Source: Phosphoribacter sp035448065 (lineage in GTDB: Bacteria > Actinomycetota > Actinomycetes > Actinomycetales > Dermatophilaceae). Taken from it: a stretch of 6,896 bases of DNA. Of this stretch, positions 1 to 4,873 are shown one piece after another. The position numbers were made by a program, and so were the translations under genes. How positions within the stretch are numbered: position 1 is the stretch's first letter; each line of letters starts with the position of its first letter. The stretch lies in assembly GCA_035448065.1 (NCBI GenBank), contig DAOTIG010000162.1, positions 1 to 6,896 of the forward strand, written 5' to 3'. The notes under the pieces are model-generated. The model did not search any database, had not been told where the DNA came from, and worked only from the letters and a program-made list of their open reading frames with translations.

Positions 1-1614
1 CGGCATGACGCCGTCGTCGGCGGCGACGACGAGGATCGCGATGTCGGTGACCTTCGCGCCTCGGGCTCGCATCGCCGTGAAGGCCTCGTGACCCGGGGTG
101 TCGATGAAGGTGATGGCCCGGTCGACGCCCTCGTGCTCGGTGACGATCTGGTAGGCACCGATGTGCTGGGTGATGCCGCCGGCCTCGGTCGCGATGACGT
201 TGGCGCTGCGGATGGCATCGAGCAGCTTGGTCTTGCCGTGGTCGACGTGGCCCATGACGGTGACGACCGGGGGCCGCGGCTGCAGCGACTCCTCCTCGTC
301 CTCGTAGTCCTCGTCGAGGTCGATGTTGAAGGACGCGAAGAGCTCCTTCTCCTCGTCCTCGGGCGAGACGACCTGCACGTCGTAGCCGAGCTCGGCGCCG
401 AGCAGCTTGAAGGTGTCCTCGTCGAGCGACTGGGTCGCCGTGGCCATCTCACCGAGGTGGAAGAGCACGGTCACGAGCGACGCGGGGTTCGCGTCGATCT
501 TCTCGGCGAAGTCGGTGAGCGAGGAGCCACGCCGGACCCGGATGACCGTCGAGCCGTCGCCGCGAGGAACGGTGACGCCACCGATGGTCGGGGCCTGCAT
601 CTGCTCGAACTCTTGGCGCTTGGCCCGCTTGGACTTGCGCCCGCGCACCGGACGGCCACCGCCGCGGCCGAAGGCACCCTGGGTGCCACCGCGACCCGGA
701 CCACCGGGACGACCGCCGAAGCCGCCGCCACCGCCGCCGCCACCGGGACCGCCGGGACGACCGCCGAAGCCGCCGCCGCCGGGGCGACCCGGACCACCGG
801 GACGACCGCCGGGAGCGGGCCGCTGACCCGGCCGCGGCACGGCGGCCCGGTCGGGCATCATGCCCGGGTTGGGGCGCGGACCGCCGGGGCGGGGGCCGCC
901 GGGGCCGGCTGCGCCGGGGCGGGGACCGCCCGGGCCGGCAGCACCCGGACGGGACTGCGGGCGGGGCATGCCCTGGTTGGGCGCGAAGGGGTTGTTGCCC
1001 GGACGGGGCGCCCCCTCACGCGGCGGGCGACCCATGCCCTGGCTGGGCGCGAAGGGGTTGTTGCCCGGACGCGGCGCGCCGGGGCGGGGCGCCGGTCGCG
1101 GGCCCGGAGCCGACGGCGCGGGCGGCGTGGCCGGGGCTGCCGGTGCCGGCGTGGCGGCGCGTGCTGCAGGAGCAGGCGCCGGGGCCGGGGTCGCGGGGGC
1201 CTCGGTGCGGGCCGCCGGTGCTGCCGGAGCCACGGGGGCGGCTGCGGCTGCTGGGGCGGCCGGAGCCGGGGCAGGCGGGGCCGACGCAGTGGACGCCGGG
1301 GCCGACGCAGCGGGTGCCGACGGAGCCGCGGGCGCCGACGACGCGGGGGCGGCCGTGGCCGGCGCAGCGGGCGCCGACGGAGCCGCAGGTGTCGTCGTCG
1401 GCGGGGGCGCCGCACTGGCCGGCTTGGCCGGGGCGGCCTTGGCCGACGTGGCCTCGGGCTTGGGGAAGGTCTCCTTGACCTTGCGCACGACGGGTGGCTC
1501 GACCGTCGAGGATGCGGACTTGACGTACTCACCCATGCCGTTGAGGTGGGCGAGCAGGGTCTTGCTGTCGGTGCCGAGCTCCTTGGCGAGCGCGCTCACA
1601 CGGACCTTTGCCAC
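1..1614 (-). CDS. infB: Translation initiation factor IF2, N-terminal 538 codons (cut by the window edge)
   Basis: IF2 is the GTPase that brings initiator fMet-tRNA to the 30S subunit and promotes 50S joining. The start is GTG at 1614, chosen because MAKVRVSALAKELG is the classic IF2 N-terminus and AGGAGAG lies just upstream. Residues 1-50 form an IF2_N domain. Residues about 55-178 are an Ala/Pro linker, and 179-320 are Gly/Pro/Arg-rich with internal repeats and a run of eight glycines. Residues 321-335 are basic (GRKSKRAKR). A second IF2_N-like domain covers about 340-400, followed by an acidic stretch at 419-443. The G domain begins near 448: G1 GHVDHGKT at 455-462, G2 with Thr482 in GGITQHIGAY, G3 DTPGH at 505-509. 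No stop occurs before position 1; the rest of the G domain and the fMet-tRNA-binding domains lie outside. It is the last gene of the operon in the window, 72 bp after rnpM. Identity is certain; the linker length is typical of actinobacteria. Confidence 0.98.
   Translation of the reverse strand, partial: MAKVRVSALAKELGTDSKTLLAHLNGMGEYVKSASSTVEPPVVRKVKETFPKPEATSAKAAPAKPASAAPPPTTTPAAPSAPAAPATAAPASSAPAAPSAPAASAPASTASAPPAPAPAAPAAAAAPVAPAAPAARTEAPATPAPAPAPAARAATPAPAAPATPPAPSAPGPRPAPRPGAPRPGNNPFAPSQGMGRPPREGAPRPGNNPFAPNQGMPRPQSRPGAAGPGGPRPGAAGPGGPRPGGPRPNPGMMPDRAAVPRPGQRPAPGGRPGGPGRPGGGGFGGRPGGPGGGGGGGGFGGRPGGPGRGGTQGAFGRGGGRPVRGRKSKRAKRQEFEQMQAPTIGGVTVPRGDGSTVIRVRRGSSLTDFAEKIDANPASLVTVLFHLGEMATATQSLDEDTFKLLGAELGYDVQVVSPEDEEKELFASFNIDLDEDYEDEEESLQPRPPVVTVMGHVDHGKTKLLDAIRSANVIATEAGGITQHIGAYQIVTEHEGVDRAITFIDTPGHEAFTAMRARGAKVTDIAILVVAADDGVMP
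694..948 (-). repeat. Gly/Pro/Arg tandem repeats in the infB linker
   Basis: Residues 223-242 are two exact copies of PGAAGPGGPR (889-948). Further on, GGRPGGPG occurs three times, at residues 269-276, 284-291 and 300-307 (694-810). The last two belong to a longer unit with GGGGF in front, and eight consecutive glycines lie at 291-298. The DNA here is GCC/ACC triplet-like on the plus strand, so it is prone to length change by slippage. The protein segment should be disordered and flexible. Confidence 0.8.
967..1080 (-). repeat. Near-identical 48-bp repeat pair in the infB linker
   Basis: Two 48-bp copies, 967-1014 and 1033-1080, are 66 bp apart start to start and differ at only three bases by eye. 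They encode the same 16-residue unit, GAPRPGNNPFAP(S/N)QGM, at IF2 residues 179-194 and 201-216. The unit lies at the junction of the Ala/Pro-rich and Gly/Arg-rich parts of the linker. It probably arose by in-frame duplication. No separate function is known to me. Confidence 0.85.
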
Positions 1615-1616
1615 TT

Positions 1617-1623
1617 CTCTCCT
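1617..1623 (-). promoter_or_regulatory. Shine-Dalgarno site of infB
   Basis: AGGAGAG reads on the minus strand, with AGGAG four bases before the GTG start at 1614. It fixes the GTG as the start. Its first three bases (1621-1623) also belong to the 3' arm of the hairpin at 1621-1647, so access by the ribosome could depend on RNA folding. Confidence 0.8.
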
Positions 1624-1656
1624 GTCTTCGGCCCGTGCCGCGACAGGGATGCCTGT
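1621..1656 (-). promoter_or_regulatory. Competing hairpins in the infB leader
   Basis: In the 72-bp rnpM-infB gap, the mRNA segment CCUGUC (1647-1642) can pair with GACAGG (1626-1621). An inner CGGC/GCCG stem (1640-1637 with 1632-1629) closes a 4-base loop. The 3' arm includes the start of the infB Shine-Dalgarno. The same CCUGU segment can instead pair with the upstream ACAGG (1656-1652) around a 4-base CAUC loop, which would free the ribosome site. The two pairings exclude each other. No U-tract follows, so this is not a standard terminator. A regulatory role is inferred only from the pairing. Confidence 0.45.
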
Positions 1657-1686
1657 GGCTGGGCCGTTGCTACTGCTGGGGCTTGC

Positions 1687-2025
1687 TCATTGCTGAGTGC
1701 TCATCGGGTGCTCATCAGCGGGTAACCCACCTTGTGTCTGGGTCGTCTCGGACGTCGGCTCGTGCTGGTGCTGCCGGAGCAGGTATGCCGCGACCGCGGA
1801 GGTCTCGACCGGAGCCTGCAGGCGCAGGGCCCGGCCGAACGCCTTGCGGCGCACGGCCTGCTCGAAGCAGACGGAGACCGGATGCAGCCATGCGCCGCGC
1901 CCCGGCAGCCGGTGTCGCGGGTCCGGCAGGATCGAGACGGTGTCGTCCGTCGCCTGCCGCTGCGCAACCACTCGCACGAGGACCAACCAGCTATCCGTGC
2001 GACGGCAGCCGATGCACGTGCGCAT
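1687..2025 (-). CDS. rnpM: RnpM (YlxR, DUF448) family RNase P modulator
   Basis: This is a small RNA-binding protein of the YlxR/DUF448 family; firmicute members have been reported to bind RNase P RNA and modulate its activity. From the ATG at 2025 it is 112 residues. Family marks are MRTCIGCR at the N-terminus (CxxCR) and GRGAWLHP at residues 43-50, then the basic stretch VRRKAFGRAL. A Gln/Thr-rich tail ends in MSTQQ. An in-frame ATG at 2124 would add 33 residues (145 in all), reducing the gap to nusA from 115 to 16 bp. I prefer 2025: the family usually begins just before the CxxC, the extra codons include several A/T-ending ones (GTA, TCT, CGT, ACT, GGA), and a perfect palindrome lies there. 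Neither start has a good Shine-Dalgarno. It sits between nusA and infB, its normal place. Identity is firm; the start is not. Confidence 0.93.
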   Translation of the reverse strand: MRTCIGCRRTDSWLVLVRVVAQRQATDDTVSILPDPRHRLPGRGAWLHPVSVCFEQAVRRKAFGRALRLQAPVETSAVAAYLLRQHQHEPTSETTQTQGGLPADEHPMSTQQ

Positions 2026-2066
2026 CGGTCCCGCCGCCCGGAGTCCAGTCCGGTCGGTCGCACGAG

Positions 2067-2072
2067 AGTCTA
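2067..2072 (-). promoter_or_regulatory. Possible internal -10 element before rnpM-infB
   Basis: TAGACT on the minus strand fits TANNNT and would start RNA near 2060, about 35 bases before the rnpM ATG at 2025. No recognisable -35 lies at normal spacing, where the DNA is the GC palindrome. It could give rnpM-infB expression independent of rimP-nusA, but the support is weak. Confidence 0.25.
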
Positions 2073-2080
2073 CCGTGTCC

Positions 2081-2103
2081 GCCGGCGGGCGCGCGCCCGC
2101 GGC
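2081..2103 (-). promoter_or_regulatory. Strong G+C inverted repeat between nusA and rnpM
   Basis: GCGGGCGCGCGCCCGC at 2085-2100 is a perfect 16-base palindrome. It extends to GCC/GGC (2081-2083 with 2101-2103) if the G at 2084 bulges. As RNA this gives about nine G-C pairs with a GCGC loop. It lies after the nusA stop (2141) and before the preferred rnpM start (2025). No U-run follows, so it does not look like an intrinsic terminator. It could pause polymerase, protect the upstream mRNA end, or simply be coding if rnpM starts at 2124. Confidence 0.55.
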
Positions 2104-2140
2104 ATACCCCTTGCGCCGGCCCATCGGAATGCGACGGCAC

Positions 2141-3190
2141 TCAGTGACGCGGAGCCGGTGCTGCCGGCGGAGCCTCCGCCGGGCCGGGCGCCGGCTCGGT
2201 GTCGGACCGGATGTCGATCCGCCAGCCGGTGAGCTTCGCGGCGAGGCGGGCGTTCTGACCCTCCTTGCCGATGGCGAGCGAGAGCTGGTAGTCCGGGACG
2301 ACGGCTCGGGCCGCCCGCAGCTGGGGGTCGACGACGGTCACGGACAGCACCCGCGCCGGCGAAAGGGCGGCGGCGACGAACTCGCGCGGGTCGTCCGAGT
2401 AGTCGACGATGTCGATCTTCTCGCCGCCGAGCTCGTTCATCACGGCGCGGACCCGGGCGCCCATCGGCCCGATGCAGGCGCCCTTGGCGTTGACGCCCGG
2501 GACCTTCGCCCGGACCGCGATCTTGGTGCGGTGACCGGCCTCGCGGATCATCGCGGCGATCTCGACGGTGCCGTCGGCGATCTCCGGCACCTCGAGCTTG
2601 AAGAGCGCCTTGACGAGGTTGGGGTGGGTGCGGGACAGGCCGATCTGTGGCCCCTTGAGGCCGCGCTTGACACTGACGACGTAGCACCGGATCCGCGCCC
2701 CGTGGGGATAGCTCTCCCCGGGCACCTGCTCCGCCGACGGCAGCAGCCCCTCGACCGTCCCGAAGTCGACGAGCACGTTGCGCGGGTCGGACGACTGCTG
2801 GATGACCCCGGAGACGATGTCCCCCTCGCGACCCTTGAAGTCGCCGAGGATGGCCTCGTCCTCGAGGTCGCGCAGCCGCTGGACGATGACCTGGCGGGCG
2901 GTCGAAGCGGCGACCCGGCCGAAGCCCTCGGGGGTGTCCTCGAACTCGGGCCCCGGCTCGCCGCGGGTGGGGCGCTCGTCGTCGGTCGGAGGCAGCAGCT
3001 CGCCCTCCTCGCGGGCCCACACGACGACGTGGCCGGTCTTGCGGTCCAGCTCGACGCGGGCCAGCTTGAACGAGCCGTCGGTGCGGTGGTAGGCCACGAG
3101 CAGGGCTTGCTCGATCGCCGGGATGAGCTGGTCGAGGCTGATGTCGCGCTCGCGCTCGAGGGCGCGCAGGGCGGCCAGGTCGATGTCCAT
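2141..3190 (-). CDS. nusA: Transcription termination/antitermination factor NusA
   Basis: NusA binds RNA polymerase near the RNA exit channel and nascent RNA, modulating pausing, intrinsic termination and antitermination. The product is 349 residues. In order it has an N-terminal polymerase-binding domain (1-120), an S1 domain (about 121-186, with NVLVDFGTVEGLLP at 138-151), KH1 (about 190-270, GPMG loop at 241-244) and KH2 (about 280-328, GKEG loop at 308-311, then NARLAAKLTGWRIDI). A short Ala/Pro tail follows. The two acidic C-terminal repeats of the E. coli protein are absent, as is normal in actinobacteria. The ATG overlaps the rimP stop by one base (TGATG), and AGGAGGA six bases upstream lies inside the rimP coding end, so translation is probably coupled to rimP. 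All core domains are present and it looks fully functional. Confidence 0.98.
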   Translation of the reverse strand: MDIDLAALRALERERDISLDQLIPAIEQALLVAYHRTDGSFKLARVELDRKTGHVVVWAREEGELLPPTDDERPTRGEPGPEFEDTPEGFGRVAASTARQVIVQRLRDLEDEAILGDFKGREGDIVSGVIQQSSDPRNVLVDFGTVEGLLPSAEQVPGESYPHGARIRCYVVSVKRGLKGPQIGLSRTHPNLVKALFKLEVPEIADGTVEIAAMIREAGHRTKIAVRAKVPGVNAKGACIGPMGARVRAVMNELGGEKIDIVDYSDDPREFVAAALSPARVLSVTVVDPQLRAARAVVPDYQLSLAIGKEGQNARLAAKLTGWRIDIRSDTEPAPGPAEAPPAAPAPRH

Positions 3191-3813
3191 CAGTCGTCCT
3201 CCTCCGGGTCGTCCAGACCGTCCGGGTCGTCGAGGTCATCCAGGTCGTCGAGGTCCTCGTCGCCGTCGAGGGCGTCCACCTCGTCGAGGTCGTCAGCGGC
3301 GGCGTCGTCCTCGTCAGGCAGCGCCCCGAACTCGACGACGACCCGGCCGCTGCGCACCTCGTCGACGGCGATCTCGCGGGGGGCGCCGGCACCGTCGGCG
3401 GGGGTCAGGACCACCGTGTCCGGGAAGACGGCACTGATCCGTCCCTCCGCGGTGCTGCCGTCGGCGAGGGTGAGGCGGACCAGTCGGCCGACGTTGCGGC
3501 GCAGGTGGCGGCGCTCGGTGAGTGGCCGGTCGACCCCGGGCGAGCTCACCTCGAGCACGTAGGGCCCAGATCCGGTCGAGGAGTCGGCGTCGAGCGCGTC
3601 CGAGACGGCTCGGGTGGCATCGGCGACCTCGTCGAGCGACAGTGGCGCGACCCGACTGCTCGGGTCGTCGGCGGCGACGGCATCGAGGCTGCGATCGACG
3701 AAGACCCGCACGACCGAGCGCTTCCCGGCCGGCGAGACCGTGACGTCCTCGACGACGAAACCGGCGGCCGCCAGCGGCCCTTCGACGATCGAGCGGATGT
3801 GCGTGGCACGCAT
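3190..3813 (-). CDS. rimP: Ribosome maturation factor RimP with an acidic C-terminal tail
   Basis: RimP assists late maturation of the 30S subunit and is the first gene of this operon. The protein is 207 residues from the ATG at 3813. The alpha/beta N-terminal domain covers about 5-95 and contains the family signature YVLEVSSPGVDRPL at 85-98. An SH3-like C-terminal domain follows to about 165 (GRLVRLTLADGSTAEGRISAVF at its start). Residues 167-207 form an acidic tail: 26 of 41 are Asp or Glu, with LDD-type repeats. Many RimP proteins are about 150-165 residues, so the tail is an extension. The start is fixed by AGGAGGT seven bases upstream. The frame stays open upstream to about 4881, but that stretch lies antisense to another gene and has no RimP similarity. 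The stop overlaps the nusA start. Confidence 0.96.
   Translation of the reverse strand: MRATHIRSIVEGPLAAAGFVVEDVTVSPAGKRSVVRVFVDRSLDAVAADDPSSRVAPLSLDEVADATRAVSDALDADSSTGSGPYVLEVSSPGVDRPLTERRHLRRNVGRLVRLTLADGSTAEGRISAVFPDTVVLTPADGAGAPREIAVDEVRSGRVVVEFGALPDEDDAAADDLDEVDALDGDEDLDDLDDLDDPDGLDDPEEDD
3197..3203 (-). promoter_or_regulatory. Shine-Dalgarno site of nusA inside the rimP end
   Basis: AGGAGGA reads on the minus strand six bases before the nusA ATG. It is embedded in codons for the acidic tail of RimP (PEEDD), so one sequence serves as both coding and ribosome binding site. Confidence 0.8.
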
Positions 3814-3820
3814 GCCGCCC

Positions 3821-3827
3821 ACCTCCT
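3821..3827 (-). promoter_or_regulatory. Shine-Dalgarno site of rimP
   Basis: AGGAGGT reads on the minus strand with seven bases to the ATG at 3813. It is the best ribosome binding site in the window and settles the rimP start. Confidence 0.88.
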
Positions 3828-3886
3828 GCTCTTCTCGAATGCCCGCGCGGCACGGGGGCCACGCCGGACGGGCGAGGCCGGGCTCC

Positions 3887-3892
3887 ACTGTA
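3887..3892 (-). promoter_or_regulatory. Candidate -10 element of the rimP-nusA-rnpM-infB operon
   Basis: TACAGT on the minus strand matches TANNNT and would place the RNA start near 3880, leaving a leader of about 67 bases before rimP. No clear -35 lies at 16-18 bases upstream; a GGACA-like stretch at 3917-3921 is too far. It is the best -10 match I see in the rimP upstream gap. An additional promoter further upstream cannot be excluded. Confidence 0.4.
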
Positions 3893-3903
3893 ACCGTGCG
3901 TGC

Positions 3904-3909
3904 CATGAT
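3904..3909 (+). promoter_or_regulatory. Candidate -10 element, leaderless start of the DUF4439 lipoprotein gene
   Basis: CATGAT is close to TATAAT and ends six bases before the GTG at 3916, the geometry expected when transcription begins at the start codon itself. No Shine-Dalgarno precedes either candidate start (3916 or 3931). The divergent rimP -10 lies only 11 bases away on the other strand, so the two promoters overlap and may compete. Confidence 0.4.
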
Positions 3910-3915
3910 CCTCGG

Positions 3916-4839
3916 GTGTCCGAGCACGGTATGCCGTCCCGCCGCGAGGTCGGGCGCGTGCTCGGACTGCTCGGGCTCGGGTCGGCGGCTGCCCTGGCCG
4001 GCTGCGGCCTTCGACTGGAGGACGACGCGCCCACGATCCCGTTCGTGCCACGGCGGACGATCCCCGACGAGGCCCTGCTTATCGCGGCGCGCCGGCGCGC
4101 CGATGCCCTGGCCCGACTCGCCGCCCAGGTGCCGGGGGCCGCGGAGGCCGCCGCGCGGCATACCCGGCAGGTCGACGTCCTCGACGCGATCCTGCACGCG
4201 GGTGGGGTGCCCGCCGACCTCGTCGTGCCCACGACGAGCCCGACGGCGAGCGGATCCAGGGCGTCGAGCTCCGCGGTGACGACAGCGCCAGCACCGGTGA
4301 CTCCGGCCGATCTCGGCGCTCGCGAGGCCGCCCTGCCGGCTGACGGTCTGACGTCGGGGACGACCCAGCGCACGCTGCTCGCCTCGATCGCGGCTCACGA
4401 CAGCGCCACCGCGGCCGCGCTGGGGGTGCCGGTCGCCTGGCCGGCCGGCGACCCCCTGCCGGCTCCGGCTGCCGACTCTCTGCTGGGCAGCACCCGGGCG
4501 GCGGCATACGGGATCGAGGTGGCTGCCGCCCGCACGCCGGCGGGCGCGCGGGCGGAGCTGCTCCAGGCGCTGGCCGAGCTGCGCCGACGCGAGGCTGCGC
4601 TCGCGGCGCTCAGCACGACACCCGCGCCGGCGGGATATGCGCTGCCCAGCGGCCTCTCCCCCCAGGCCCTGGTGACGCACGTCCTTGGCGTCCTGGTCGA
4701 CCAGGGGCTTGCGCCGCTCACGCACGTGCCGGCCGGCTCGAGGGCGGTCGTGGAGGTGATCCGGCTGCTGGCGGACGCGGTGGCCCTCGCTGCCCGGCAC
4801 GGGGTGCCGCCGACGCCCTTCCCGGGGCTGCGGGAGTGA
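3916..4839 (+). CDS. Probable Tat-exported lipoprotein with DUF4439 ferritin-like domain
   Basis: From the GTG at 3916 the product is 307 residues; an ATG at 3931 would give 302. The N-terminus has a twin-arginine pattern SRREV (8-12), a hydrophobic stretch, and a lipobox LAGC with Cys30, so the mature protein should be lipid-anchored on the outer face of the membrane. Residues 50-100 are Ala-rich helices, followed by a Ser/Thr/Pro linker at 104-130. Residues about 187-295 resemble DUF4439 (ferritin-like four-helix fold): AAAYGIEVAAAR at 195-206, LRRREAALAAL at 222-232, then PAPAGYALP. The Glu and His that I associate with these helix positions appear to be replaced (Thr193-Arg194, Leu222), so metal binding is doubtful. 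It is divergent from rimP, a common place for this family in actinobacteria as I recall. Function is unknown. I am fairly sure of the lipoprotein and moderately sure of the domain. Confidence 0.85.
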   Translation: MSEHGMPSRREVGRVLGLLGLGSAAALAGCGLRLEDDAPTIPFVPRRTIPDEALLIAARRRADALARLAAQVPGAAEAAARHTRQVDVLDAILHAGGVPADLVVPTTSPTASGSRASSSAVTTAPAPVTPADLGAREAALPADGLTSGTTQRTLLASIAAHDSATAAALGVPVAWPAGDPLPAPAADSLLGSTRAAAYGIEVAAARTPAGARAELLQALAELRRREAALAALSTTPAPAGYALPSGLSPQALVTHVLGVLVDQGLAPLTHVPAGSRAVVEVIRLLADAVALAARHGVPPTPFPGLRE

Positions 4840-4861
4840 CCGCGTGGACCCGCTGCTGACG

Positions 4862-4867
4862 TAGCGT
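4862..4867 (+). promoter_or_regulatory. Candidate -10 element, leaderless start of the DUF255 gene
   Basis: TAGCGT fits TANNNT and ends six bases before the ATG at 4874. The 34-bp gap after the lipoprotein gene has no Shine-Dalgarno, which favours a leaderless transcript over translation from a shared mRNA. A -35 is weak: GTGACC at 4836-4841 is 20 bases upstream. Confidence 0.45.
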
Positions 4868-4873
4868 GGGGCG

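Noticed and set aside
721..780. GCC/ACC triplet run as a non-coding microsatellite or CRISPR-like array
   Set aside because: It is the in-frame polyglycine coding of the IF2 linker; there are no unique spacers or separate repeat units.
88..1725. Plus-strand open frame of 545 codons
   Set aside because: It lies opposite infB, whose reading frame is unmistakable. Its product is a biased Gly/Arg/Ala sequence with no domain; long antisense frames are usual at this G+C.
1697..3562. Plus-strand open frame of 621 codons
   Set aside because: It runs antisense through rnpM, nusA and rimP, with low-complexity Arg/Ser/Asp content and no recognisable family.
3505..3915. Upstream in-frame extension of the lipoprotein gene
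   Set aside because: It overlaps the rimP coding end and promoter region, and would bury the signal peptide and lipobox in the middle of the protein.
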